45,419 nucleotides of DNA, taken from NCBI GenBank assembly GCA_022774705.1, contig JALFLM010000178.1:1-45419 (forward strand). Reading direction: 5' to 3'. This stretch comes from Lachnospiraceae bacterium (GTDB taxonomy: Bacteria > Bacillota > Clostridia > Lachnospirales > Lachnospiraceae). The position numbers and the translations under genes are program-made. Below are positions 24,989 to 33,523 of the stretch, piece after piece (the stretch's first letter is position 1; each line of letters opens with the position of its first letter). The notes beneath the pieces were generated by a model. It did not search any database. It was not told the DNA's origin and saw only the letters and a list, made by a program, of their open reading frames with translations.

Positions 24989-25127
24989 AAAAAACTCCTT
25001 TCCGCCGCAGCCCTCACCCTGTTTTGCACTATTTTTTTGCTATAAACAGAAAAACGGACCACCGCCACAAACTAACTCAAAACCATTATACCCCACCATT
25101 CCCAAAAAACAAACCCCTATTTCAACC

Positions 25128-25197
25128 CAGCGCCAGTGATGCAAGTCCTGAAGCGGGCATTTTCAGCCCGCAGAAGGACTTCGTATCACCGGCGCTG
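25128..25197. repeat. Long imperfect palindrome downstream of glgP
   Basis: Nested arms form one long hairpin: CAGCGCC/GGCGCTG (25128-25134 with 25191-25197), GTGAT/ATCAC (25136-25140 with 25185-25189), AAGTCCT/AGGACTT (25143-25149 with 25175-25181) and GCGGGC/GCCCGC (25153-25158 with 25166-25171). No T run follows directly in either direction, so it is not a typical terminator. Confidence 0.65.
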
Positions 25198-25239
25198 TGC
25201 GTCCCGTGGACCAATCACCTGCCCCCGGAAAAATAAACT

Positions 25240-27702
25240 TTAAATCTCAACCTGAATCTTATCCAGATGCCAGATATCGTCCACATACTCCTGAATCGTA
25301 CGGTCGGATGAGAACTTGCCTACATTTGCAACATTGCGGATAGCTGCTTCTGCCCACCAGTCTGTGTTTCTGTAGGCAGCTTCCACCTTCTTCTGTGCCT
25401 CTGCATAGGAGCGGAAATCCTTCAGGATAAAGTAGGTATCTGCTTTGGATGTACTGAGTGTATTCAGCAGGGAATTATACAGGTCACGGAAACGTTCCGG
25501 ATCATCGGGTGCATAATACCCGTTGATCAGCTGCATGAGCACGCGGCGGATCTCCATATCATTGTTGAAGATATCCATGGGATTGTAGCCGCCGTTTTTC
25601 TCATAATTGATGACTTCATCAGCTGACATACCGAAGATAAATGCATTTTCCTCGCCCACTTCTTCTACGATCTCCACATTGGCACCGTCCATGGTTCCCA
25701 GTGTCAGCGCACCGTTTAACATAAACTTCATGTTGCCGGTACCGGAAGCTTCCTTGCTGGCCGTGGAAATCTGTTCACTGACATCCGACGCAGCAAAGAT
25801 CCATTCTGCATTGGATACGCGGTAATCCTCAATAAATACCACCTTGATCTTACCATCGATACTCCTGTCATTATTGATTACATCCGCCACGCTGTTGATC
25901 AGCTTAATGGTCAGCTTGGCAATCTTATAACCGGCTGCCGCCTTGGCACCGAAAATAAAGGTACGGGGATAGAAATCCATCTCCGGATTGCTCTTTAACT
26001 GATTGTACAGATACATAACATGCAGAATATTCAGCAGCTGACGTTTGTATTCATGAAGACGTTTTACCTGTACATCAAAGATGGAACGGGGATTCACTTC
26101 AATTCCGTTGTGCTCCTTGATGTATTTTGCCAGACGAACCTTGTTCAGGTATTTGATCTGCATGAATTCGGCCTTACTTCTCGGATCTGTAGCAAATACT
26201 TCCAGTTTCTTCATCTGAGACAGATCGGTAATCCAGCCGTCGCCGATCTTACCGGTTACCCAGTCAGCCAGCAGAGGATTGCCGTGAAGCAGGAAACGAC
26301 GCTGTGTGATGCCGTTCGTCTTATTATTGAATTTTTCAGGGAACATCTCATAGAAATCCTTCAGTTCCTGATTCTTCAGGATCTCCGTGTGCAGTCTGGC
26401 AACACCGTTTACAGAAAAGCCGGCAACAATTGCCATATTGGCCATCTTAACCTGTCCATCATATATAATCGCCATCTTTTTGATCTTTTCCTGTGCACAG
26501 TCGGGATACATAGCCCAGATCTGGTTGCAGAAACGGCGGTTGATTTCCTCTACGATCTGATAAATACGGGGCAGCAGGCGGGAGAACAGCTCGATGGGCC
26601 ATTTTTCCAGTGCTTCTGCCATGATCGTATGGTTGGTGTATGCACAGGTCTTTGTAGTTACGTCCCATGCCTCATCCCATGTAAAATAGTATTCATCCAT
26701 CAGGATACGCATCAGTTCCGGTACAGCCACCGTAGGATGGGTATCATTCAGCTGGAAGCATGCTTTCTCATAGAACTTATGAAGGTCCGTATGCTTCGGA
26801 TTTCTCAGATATTTCTTAATGGCCGTCTGAACAGATGCGGAAATAAAGAAATACTGCTGTTTCAGACGCAGTTCCTTGCCTGCGTAATGGTCATCACAGG
26901 GATAAAGAACTTCTACGATATTTTTTGCCAGATTTTCCGCCTCCACGGCTTTGCGGTAATCACCGCGGCCGAAATTCTCCAGGTCAAACGTATTGACAGG
27001 CTCCGCATCCCAGATACGCAGGGTATTGACCACATGATTGCCGTAGCCCACAATGGGAAGATCATAGGGAACAGCACGAACTGCCTGATAGCCTTCCTGT
27101 ACATAGTGATCACGTCCGTTTTCATCCTTTTTCACTGTAACATAGCCGCCAAATTTAACTTCCTTGGCATATTCGTCACGGCGGATTTCGAACGGATTGC
27201 CGTATTTCAGCCAGTTATCCGGTACTTCCTTCTGATAACCGTCACGGATCTCCTGTTTGAACATACCGTATTTGTAACGGATACCACAGCCGTATGCCGG
27301 ATATCCCAGAGTTGCCAGAGAATCCAGGAAGCAGGCAGCAAGGCGGCCCAGGCCGCCGTTGCCCAGTGCGTAATCTCTCTCTGCATCTTCAATCTCATTG
27401 AGATCGAGCCCCAGCTCCTCCAGAGCTTCCTTTACCACGCTGGAAGCCTGAAGATTAATGATATTGTTGCCCAGAGCACGTCCCATCAGGAACTCCATGG
27501 ACAGATAATAGACCATCTTCGCGTCCTGCTCATCGTATGCCTTGTGGGCTGCAATCCAGTCTTCCACAATATATTCCTTCAATGCATAGGCAACCGCATT
27601 GAACAGCTGATGATTATCTGCATCTTCAATAGTTTTACGGTAAAAATTCTTCAGAAAGTCCTTAATGTCCTTTTTAAATGTCTTTTTATCTAATTTTTCC
27701 AT
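25240..27702 (-). CDS. glgP: Glycogen/alpha-glucan phosphorylase
   Basis: This 820-residue GT35 enzyme releases glucose 1-phosphate from glycogen using phosphate and pyridoxal phosphate. The PLP lysine is in EASGTGNMKFMLNG, with the glucose-binding stretch RDYALGNGGLGRLAACFLDS and the VKRLHEYKRQLLN motif. The ATG at 27702 was chosen because GGAG lies 6 bases before it; an in-frame ATG 4 codons earlier has no site. It starts 19 bases after the ileS stop with no terminator between, so it probably shares the T-box-controlled ileS transcript. Confidence 0.95.
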   Translation of the reverse strand: MEKLDKKTFKKDIKDFLKNFYRKTIEDADNHQLFNAVAYALKEYIVEDWIAAHKAYDEQDAKMVYYLSMEFLMGRALGNNIINLQASSVVKEALEELGLDLNEIEDAERDYALGNGGLGRLAACFLDSLATLGYPAYGCGIRYKYGMFKQEIRDGYQKEVPDNWLKYGNPFEIRRDEYAKEVKFGGYVTVKKDENGRDHYVQEGYQAVRAVPYDLPIVGYGNHVVNTLRIWDAEPVNTFDLENFGRGDYRKAVEAENLAKNIVEVLYPCDDHYAGKELRLKQQYFFISASVQTAIKKYLRNPKHTDLHKFYEKACFQLNDTHPTVAVPELMRILMDEYYFTWDEAWDVTTKTCAYTNHTIMAEALEKWPIELFSRLLPRIYQIVEEINRRFCNQIWAMYPDCAQEKIKKMAIIYDGQVKMANMAIVAGFSVNGVARLHTEILKNQELKDFYEMFPEKFNNKTNGITQRRFLLHGNPLLADWVTGKIGDGWITDLSQMKKLEVFATDPRSKAEFMQIKYLNKVRLAKYIKEHNGIEVNPRSIFDVQVKRLHEYKRQLLNILHVMYLYNQLKSNPEMDFYPRTFIFGAKAAAGYKIAKLTIKLINSVADVINNDRSIDGKIKVVFIEDYRVSNAEWIFAASDVSEQISTASKEASGTGNMKFMLNGALTLGTMDGANVEIVEEVGEENAFIFGMSADEVINYEKNGGYNPMDIFNNDMEIRRVLMQLINGYYAPDDPERFRDLYNSLLNTLSTSKADTYFILKDFRSYAEAQKKVEAAYRNTDWWAEAAIRNVANVGKFSSDRTIQEYVDDIWHLDKIQVEI

Positions 27703-27721
27703 ACAAATCTCCATTTCTGTT

Positions 27722-30700
27722 TTATGCGTTAACTTTTACTCCCAGAGTAACCTTATGACCGTTGATGCTCCATTCCTTGCTGTAGCCGTCCATGGAGCCG
27801 GTTACGATACTGTCTGCCAGAACATAGCTCTTGACTTCTTCAGCATGCTCTGTCAGCAGTGCTTCCATCTCTTCATTGCCTTCCGCATAGATGATGATAT
27901 GGTCAGTCAGCTGGAAATCTGCTTCCTTACGCATGGTCTGGATCTTACTTGCCACTTCGCGGAGCAGACCTTCCTTTTTCAGTTCCGGTGTCAGGTTGGT
28001 ATCCAGTACAACTGTAATATTCTTATCCTGCTCGGAAACAAAGCCGGGGATCTGCGCTGTATCAATCAGCAGATCATCCTTTGTGAGAACCACTTCGGTA
28101 CCATCCACATCGAATTTCAATGCGCCGGATTCATTCAGTTCATCCATTGCCTTATTGCCATCCAGATTGGTCAGGATGCCTTTGATCTTACCCAGCAGTT
28201 TGCCGTATTTCGGACCTACGGTACGCATCTGCGGCTTGAAGCTGTAGGAAGTAAAGTTTCTTACATCATCAGTAAATGTGATCTTTTTCACATTCAGTTC
28301 ATCAGCGATAATCGACTGATAGAATTCGGGCAGTACCACTTCACTCTTGACAAACATCTGTCCGATGGGCTGCCTGTTCTTGATATTGGCACCGTTGCGG
28401 CACGCGCGGCCCATAACAACCACCTTCAGAACAGTCTCCATATACTCTTCCAGTTCTGTATCGATATACTCCTCCTGAACCTCGGGGAAATCACACAGAT
28501 GTACACTGACAGGAGCGTTTTTATCCAGTGAGCAGACAAGATTTCTGTAAATCTGTTCCGTCATAAACGGAATCATGGGAGCTGCCGCTTTGGAAATCGT
28601 AACAAGCGCTGTGTACAGAGTCATGTAAGCGTTGATCTTGTCCTGAGGCATACCTTTTGCCCAGAAACGTTCTCTGCTTCGTCTTACATACCAGTTACTC
28701 ATGTCATCCACAAATTCTTCCAGCAGTCTTGCCGCTTCAGGGATCTTGTAAGCAGCAAGATTATCATCCACGCCTTTTACAACCAGATTCAGCTTGGACA
28801 GCAGCCATTTATCCATAACGGACAGTTTCTCATAATCCAAAGTATATTTTGCAGCATCAAACTCATCAATATTGGCATACAGTACGAAGAATGCATACGT
28901 ATTCCACAGAGTGCCCATGAACTTTCTCTGTCCCTCTGTAACTGCTGCGTCGTGGAAACGCTTGGGAAGCCAGGGTGCGGAGCTTGTATAAAAATACCAG
29001 CGGATCGCATCGGCGCCGTGCATCTGCAGCGCTTCCATAGGATCTACCGCATTGCCTTTTGATTTGGACATCTTTTGTCCGTCCTTATCCTGAACATGAC
29101 CCATGACGATGACGTTCTTAAAAGGAGCCTGATCAAAAATCAGCGTAGAGATAGCCAGCAGAGAATAGAACCATCCACGGGTCTGGTCAACAGCTTCGGA
29201 AATAAAATCTGCAGGGAACTGTGCCTTGAACAGATCTTCATTCTCAAAAGGATAATGATGCTGTGCAAAGGGCATGGAACCACTGTCATACCAGCAGTCG
29301 ATTACCTCCGGTACACGGTGCATCTCCCTGCCGCAGTCAGGACACTTAATGGTAACCGCATCGATATAGGGGCGGTGCAGTTCAATCTCGTCGGGACAGT
29401 TGTCGGACATCTCTTTCAGTTCCGCGATGCTGCCGATGGCATGTCTTTTGCCACATTCACATTCCCAGATATTCAGAGGAGTTCCCCAGTAACGGTTACG
29501 GCTCAGACCCCAGTCCTGAACATTCTCCAGCCAGTCGCCGAAACGTCCCTTGCCGATGGATTCGGGAACCCAGTTGATCGTATTGTTGTTGCGGATCAGC
29601 TGGTCCTTTACAGCTGTCATGCGGATAAACCAGCTGTCTCTTGCATAGTAGATCAGAGGGGTATCACATCTCCAGCAGAACGGGTAGTCATGCTCGAATT
29701 TCGGTGCGTCAAACAACTTGCCTGCCTTATCCAGATCCTTCAGGATTACCGGATCCGCGTCCTTGACAAACATACCGGCATAATCAGTCTCCCCGGTCAT
29801 CTCACCCTTGCCGTCAACCATCTGTACAAAAGGCAGGTTATAGTGACGGCCCACATTGGCATCATCCTCACCGAACGCAGGTGCGATATGAACAATACCG
29901 GTACCATCCGACATGGTTACATAATCATCACAGGTTACGTAATGTGCTTTTAATTTCTGTTTTTCAGCTTCTCTTGCAGCGCACTCGAATAAGGGTTCGT
30001 ACTCCTTGTACTCCAGATCTTTACCGACATATTTCTCCAGAACTTCGTATGCAGGCTTTCCATCTTCCGCCAGACGGCCCAGTACCTTGTCAAGCAGCGC
30101 TTCTGCCATATAGTAGGTATATCCGTCAGCAGCTTTTACCTTGCAGTAAGTCTCGGAAGGATTCACACAGAGAGCCACGTTGGAGGGCAGCGTCCAGGGG
30201 GTCGTGGTCCATGCCAGGAAGTAAGCATCTTCGCCGATCACCTTGAAACGTACAACAGCAGAACGCTCTTTTACCAGTTTGTAGCCCTGTGCTACTTCGT
30301 GGCTGGACAGAGGCGTACCGCAGCGGGGGCAGTAAGGCACAATCTTAAAACCCTTGTACAGCAGTCCCTTTTCCCAGATCTGCTTCAGTGACCACCATTC
30401 GGATTCGATATAATCATTCTCATAGGTAACATAGGGATGTTCCATATCTGCCCAGAAACCAACGATGTCGGAAAATTCTTCCCACATTCCCTTGTATTTC
30501 CACACGCTTTCCTTACAGTGCTTAATGAACGGCTCCAGACCATATTCCTCGATCTGTTCCTTGCCGTCCAGACCCAGCATCTTCTCAACTTCCAGCTCAA
30601 CCGGCAGACCATGGGTATCCCATCCGGCCTTTCTCGGTACCATAGCGCCTTTCATGGCATGGTATCTGGGGATCATATCCTTGATAACGCGGGTTTCTAC

Positions 30701-30877
30701 ATGGCCGATATGAGGTTTGCCATTGGCTGTGGGCGGGCCATCATAAAACGTATAGGTCGGTCCTTCCTTACGGGAATCGATACTCTTCTGGAAAATCTTA
30801 TTGTCATCCCAGAATTTTAAGACTTCTTTTTCTCTCTCAACAAATTTCAGATCAGTCGAAACTTTCTGATACAACAT
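27722..30877 (-). CDS. ileS: Isoleucyl-tRNA synthetase
   Basis: This 1051-residue class I synthetase has HIGH at 56-59 (PPTANGKPHIGHV), the CP1 editing domain in the middle, KMSKS in DGQKMSKSKGN (about 600), and a C-terminal anticodon-binding region. The length and C-terminal extension match the longer, eukaryote-like IleRS group common in Clostridia rather than the roughly 930-residue type of E. coli; that group is often less sensitive to mupirocin, which is an inference. The ATG at 30877 has GGAGG 9 bases upstream. An Ile T-box precedes it. Confidence 0.96.
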   Translation of the reverse strand: MLYQKVSTDLKFVEREKEVLKFWDDNKIFQKSIDSRKEGPTYTFYDGPPTANGKPHIGHVETRVIKDMIPRYHAMKGAMVPRKAGWDTHGLPVELEVEKMLGLDGKEQIEEYGLEPFIKHCKESVWKYKGMWEEFSDIVGFWADMEHPYVTYENDYIESEWWSLKQIWEKGLLYKGFKIVPYCPRCGTPLSSHEVAQGYKLVKERSAVVRFKVIGEDAYFLAWTTTPWTLPSNVALCVNPSETYCKVKAADGYTYYMAEALLDKVLGRLAEDGKPAYEVLEKYVGKDLEYKEYEPLFECAAREAEKQKLKAHYVTCDDYVTMSDGTGIVHIAPAFGEDDANVGRHYNLPFVQMVDGKGEMTGETDYAGMFVKDADPVILKDLDKAGKLFDAPKFEHDYPFCWRCDTPLIYYARDSWFIRMTAVKDQLIRNNNTINWVPESIGKGRFGDWLENVQDWGLSRNRYWGTPLNIWECECGKRHAIGSIAELKEMSDNCPDEIELHRPYIDAVTIKCPDCGREMHRVPEVIDCWYDSGSMPFAQHHYPFENEDLFKAQFPADFISEAVDQTRGWFYSLLAISTLIFDQAPFKNVIVMGHVQDKDGQKMSKSKGNAVDPMEALQMHGADAIRWYFYTSSAPWLPKRFHDAAVTEGQRKFMGTLWNTYAFFVLYANIDEFDAAKYTLDYEKLSVMDKWLLSKLNLVVKGVDDNLAAYKIPEAARLLEEFVDDMSNWYVRRSRERFWAKGMPQDKINAYMTLYTALVTISKAAAPMIPFMTEQIYRNLVCSLDKNAPVSVHLCDFPEVQEEYIDTELEEYMETVLKVVVMGRACRNGANIKNRQPIGQMFVKSEVVLPEFYQSIIADELNVKKITFTDDVRNFTSYSFKPQMRTVGPKYGKLLGKIKGILTNLDGNKAMDELNESGALKFDVDGTEVVLTKDDLLIDTAQIPGFVSEQDKNITVVLDTNLTPELKKEGLLREVASKIQTMRKEADFQLTDHIIIYAEGNEEMEALLTEHAEEVKSYVLADSIVTGSMDGYSKEWSINGHKVTLGVKVNA

Positions 30878-30982
30878 GCTTCTTACCTCCATTACCGCAC
30901 GCAGCGGCATAATCAGACAGGTGACATAATGGAATTGATAATTACAACCGAAAATACATTGCTGAATGCATTTCCCGTCATA

Positions 30983-31014
30983 ATAAAAAGACTCCGCCCA
31001 AACTGGACGAAGTC
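30983..31014 (-). terminator. T-box attenuator terminator (ileS leader)
   Basis: A 10-bp stem with two G-U pairs (30990-30999 with 31005-31014) is followed on the minus strand by TTTTTATT. Confidence 0.8.
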
Positions 31015-31305
31015 ATAAAAATCTTCGCTATACCACCAACTCAAACAAGTTTGTTCCCTTTAACGGTGGGACTCCGGCACGGCTTACGCATCACACAATC
31101 TGCTGTGTCCTGCTTTCTCGGCCTGCAGCTCGGGAGTGATTCTGCAGATTGAAAACCCGCCGGCTTCCACCAGTCCCGGCTCGCTGTCAGTTCCCTGCTC
31201 ATCTGCACTGTCTCTGTCAACGCTTTTTGCACTTTCATAATCCGGATTCACACCATGTACAAATCCATAGCACACATACACAGATTCCATCCATCTTATG
31301 AACTA
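30983..31305 (-). promoter_or_regulatory. T-box riboswitch before ileS (Ile specifier)
   Basis: On the minus strand the leader ends with a T-box core TTGGTGGTATAGCG (complement of 31026-31039), which departs from the usual GGTACCGCG, followed by a terminator stem. The specifier region aligns with that of the tyrS leader; the codon position reads ATC (complement of 31138-31140), Ile. It should activate ileS, and probably glgP, when tRNA-Ile is uncharged. Confidence 0.85.
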
Positions 31306-31311
31306 TGCCCA

Positions 31312-31340
31312 ATTATAGCGATTCATGAAATAATTGTCAA
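31312..31340 (-). promoter_or_regulatory. Promoter of the ileS T-box transcript
   Basis: On the minus strand, consensus TTGACA (31335-31340) and TATAAT (31312-31317) have a 17-base spacer. The -35 box overlaps the stop codon of the PBECR4 gene. Confidence 0.85.
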
Positions 31341-32050
31341 GAGGATTCCTCATCCTCAAATAAAAGACCTGTCCTTTTTTCTTCATCTTTTTTCACTGTA
31401 TGCTCCGAATCGGGCAGCAAAATTCCGGCTGCAATCTCATCAGGCAGACAAAGGCTGCTGAAATCTACTCCTCTGGCTGTATAACGAAGCTTTGTGTAGA
31501 ACTTTTCACCACAGTTTTTCTCCAGAATTGCCAGAACCTGTGATGTGTTATCCGATAATTTTTTAATATCCTTCAATAAAGCTGAGGATGGCACATAAGT
31601 GCCTCCCGATCTGCTCAGTCCCAGGCAGAAATTCACTCCTCCCAGCACCTTGTCCACTTTCAGATAAGGCTGCCTCCAATTGTAATCCCCGGCAATCCTC
31701 GTAATCTTCGTCAAATCCATCAGAAACGGCAGAGCTGTCAGTTTCAGCTGTGCTGTCCCATCTGCTCTGAACCGGATTTCTTTCGTACTCAGACGGTTCT
31801 CCGCACACTTTCTGTAAAAATTGACCGACTGCCCCCGAATGACATGCCCCTGTGCATCCACCAGTTCCAGCCCTGTCAGATGCTGGTAATTCCTCTCATA
31901 AAATGTAATCTCTATATCATGAAGAGTATGATCACTTCTGTCCCTGTAGATAATCAGAAGGTTTCGATTCAGCAGCCTGCTTCTGTAAAGCTTTGCACAG
32001 TTCAGCACAATCTTTCTGGCCTGCTCGATTGTATATTTCACATGTCTCAC
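31337..32050 (-). CDS. PBECR4 domain protein, putative RNase (toxin candidate)
   Basis: This 237-residue soluble protein is recognised as PBECR4 (Barnase-EndoU-ColicinE5/D-RelE-like nuclease group) by RNLLIIYRDRSDHTLHDIEITF and FYERNYQHLTGLEL (residues 50-63, conserved His57). The middle (LPFLMDLTKITRIAGDYNWRQPYLKVDKVLGGVNFCLGL) fits the rest of the domain; the C-terminus is charged. The BECR fold is mostly RNases used as toxins or phage effectors; activity here is not proven. GGGGTG precedes the ATG. Upstream on the same strand lie two LexA-like boxes around a promoter, a terminator, and three structured RNA repeats. Confidence 0.75.
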   Translation of the reverse strand: MRHVKYTIEQARKIVLNCAKLYRSRLLNRNLLIIYRDRSDHTLHDIEITFYERNYQHLTGLELVDAQGHVIRGQSVNFYRKCAENRLSTKEIRFRADGTAQLKLTALPFLMDLTKITRIAGDYNWRQPYLKVDKVLGGVNFCLGLSRSGGTYVPSSALLKDIKKLSDNTSQVLAILEKNCGEKFYTKLRYTARGVDFSSLCLPDEIAAGILLPDSEHTVKKDEEKRTGLLFEDEESS

Positions 32051-32066
32051 CCCTTGTATACTTTTA

Positions 32067-32080
32067 AGAACATATGTTTG
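32067..32080. promoter_or_regulatory. LexA-like (SOS) box at the PBECR4 transcription start
   Basis: AGAACATATGTTTG matches the Gram-positive LexA box GAAC-N4-GTTC in 7 of 8 outer positions and lies at the predicted start site, a position suited to repression. Confidence 0.6.
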
Positions 32081-32086
32081 CGTTAT

Positions 32087-32115
32087 ATTTTAGCACATTT
32101 TTCTGAGGAGTTCAA
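32087..32115 (-). promoter_or_regulatory. Promoter of the PBECR4 gene
   Basis: On the minus strand, TTGAAC (32110-32115) and TAAAAT (32087-32092) have a 17-base spacer, giving a leader of about 30 bases. It is flanked on both sides by LexA-like boxes. Confidence 0.7.
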
Positions 32116-32133
32116 CTACTTTATGAGTTTTTT

Positions 32134-32147
32134 CGAACTTTTGTTCT
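32134..32147. promoter_or_regulatory. Second LexA-like (SOS) box upstream of the PBECR4 promoter
   Basis: CGAACTTTTGTTCT has perfect GAAC-N4-GTTC half-sites about 18 bases upstream of the -35 box. A weaker half-match follows at about 32160-32173. Confidence 0.6.
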
Positions 32148-32208
32148 TGTTTTTAGTTTTCGAGGTTTGTTCTGAAAGTAACCATACTTTGGCATACACT
32201 GGAGACAC

Positions 32209-32243
32209 AAAAAAGAGCAGGGACACTACTGTATCACTGCTCT
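32209..32243 (-). terminator. Terminator between RNA repeats and the PBECR4 gene
   Basis: On the minus strand, AGAGCAG (complement of 32237-32243) pairs with CTGCTCT (32214-32220), with an inner GATAC/GTGTC stem, then TTTTTT. Read-through would join the repeat RNA to the PBECR4 mRNA. Confidence 0.85.
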
Positions 32244-32394
32244 CTTTCAACGGCTAATTTTAGTGTTGTCTGCCAACGACCAGAATAACTGGTAAATCAT
32301 CGGGTTTTAGTGTTGCCCGCCAACGGTCAGCCGTCCGGCTGACAGGAAATCAGATTAAAGTGTTAGCCCACCCGGAAGAGCACGCTCTTCCTGT
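32209..32394 (-). ncRNA. Small RNA of three tandem structured repeats (type III antitoxin-like)
   Basis: A minus-strand transcript of about 185 bases runs from a consensus promoter to an intrinsic terminator. It holds three units spaced 50 and 47 bases apart. Each unit has a unit-specific hairpin followed by a conserved core read GTTGGCRGRCAACACTAAAA (complement of 32305-32325 and 32258-32278; degenerate in the first-transcribed copy, 32355-32373). The hairpins are GGAAGAGC/GCTCTTCC (32374-32391), GTCAGCCG/CGGCTGAC (32326-32343) and ACCAG/CTGGT (32279-32293). Their sequences differ completely while pairing is kept, which points to a functional RNA. No ORF or known riboswitch was recognised. 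Confidence 0.7.
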
Positions 32395-32400
32395 TAATAA

Positions 32401-32429
32401 ATTATATCGGCTGGTTGGAGAGATGTCAA
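32401..32429 (-). promoter_or_regulatory. Consensus promoter of the repeat RNA
   Basis: On the minus strand, perfect TTGACA (32424-32429) and TATAAT (32401-32406) have a 17-base spacer. It is the strongest-looking promoter in the window along with those of aspS and ileS. Confidence 0.88.
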
Positions 32430-32585
32430 TGAAAAACTGAAAATGCTGTTTTTTATTTGCTTTTTATGATATACTGAAACAAGGTAACAGTCCGGCAGAT
32501 GCTGAACTGTTTTCAGCTGATTCCGCAGGAATTTGTCATTCTCTGCTGAATCGTTACAAACATATTTTTACAGGAGACTCATATT

Positions 32586-33305
32586 ATGATAAGAACTGTT
32601 ATTGTTGCTCTGTTTATTGTTCTTTATCTGATTCTGACAATCCCCGTTATGTTATTTCTCAAATGTACCAATGATAAGCATAAAGAGAGAAACGACCGGA
32701 TTGCCAGCAGTATGGTACGCTGGATTTTCAGGGTTCTTCTGAAAATTTCCGGATGCTCTGTGACCGTGACCGGAAAGGAAAATATCCCTGATGAACCGGT
32801 TCTGTACGCAGGAAATCACCGCAGCTATTTTGACGTTGTTTCAGGGTATGCCTTCACAGATGGCTGCTGCGGTTTTGTTGCCAAGAAAGAGATGGAAAAG
32901 ATTCCCCTGCTTGCTTCCTGGATGCGGCTGATTTCCTGCCTGTTCCTGGATCGCCAGAATGTAAAGGAAGGTCTGAAGACGATTCTGGCAGCCATTGATC
33001 TGGTGAAAAACGGAACCTCCATCTGGATTTTCCCGGAAGGAACACGAAGCCAGACAGAAGAGATGCTGGAATTCAAAGAAGGCAGTATGAAAATCGCAGA
33101 GAAATCCGGCTGCGCCATTATTCCTGTCGCTTTTAAGGGAACAGATGATGTTTTTGAAAAGCATGTGCCGTTTATCCGTCCTTCCCACATTCAGATTCAG
33201 TTCGGCGAACCGATCTACCCCAAACAGTTAAGCCGGGATGAAAAGAAATTTCTCGGTGCCGGTGTCAGAGCAAAAATTCAGGAAATGCTGGATACCATGG
33301 AATAA
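32586..33305 (+). CDS. plsC: 1-acyl-sn-glycerol-3-phosphate acyltransferase (PlsC-like)
   Basis: This 239-residue membrane-anchored acyltransferase of phospholipid synthesis moves an acyl chain to lysophosphatidic acid. One N-terminal hydrophobic helix (about 3-24) precedes the catalytic HX4D motif GNHRSYFD (about residues 77-84) and the glycerophosphate-binding FPEGTRS (about 155-161). AGGAG lies about 11 bases before the ATG. A TGATATACT extended -10 box lies about 110 bases upstream. Divergent from the repeat-RNA locus. Confidence 0.92.
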   Translation: MIRTVIVALFIVLYLILTIPVMLFLKCTNDKHKERNDRIASSMVRWIFRVLLKISGCSVTVTGKENIPDEPVLYAGNHRSYFDVVSGYAFTDGCCGFVAKKEMEKIPLLASWMRLISCLFLDRQNVKEGLKTILAAIDLVKNGTSIWIFPEGTRSQTEEMLEFKEGSMKIAEKSGCAIIPVAFKGTDDVFEKHVPFIRPSHIQIQFGEPIYPKQLSRDEKKFLGAGVRAKIQEMLDTME

Positions 33306-33368
33306 AAATATACTCTGCATTAAAATCTGAAACAGAATTTTCAATTGTTCCATATCGGAAGACATATC

Positions 33369-33416
33369 AAGAACGTGCAACGAATGCTTTTATCTCTGCA
33401 TTCATCGCACGTTCTT
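33369..33416. repeat. Imperfect hairpin between plsC and the SOD gene
   Basis: AGAACGTGC and CGAATGC (33370-33387) pair with GCATTC and GCACGTTCT (33398-33415), with a three-base mismatch. The T run is weak; it may be the plsC terminator. Confidence 0.5.
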
Positions 33417-33523
33417 CTGCTAATGTTTCTGTTTTCCAGAACAGCAGGAAAATATCCTGTTTTCAACACACCTCCGCCTCTTTTCCACGTATTTTGTATT
33501 GATGACAGATATTCGAGGTTATC

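Noticed and set aside
26020-27693. 557-codon open frame on the plus strand
   Set aside because: It lies entirely opposite glgP and has shadow-type composition and no domain.
32258-32391. CRISPR array reading of the tandem repeats
   Set aside because: Only three units, the repeats are degenerate, the spacers are self-complementary hairpins, and no cas gene is near.
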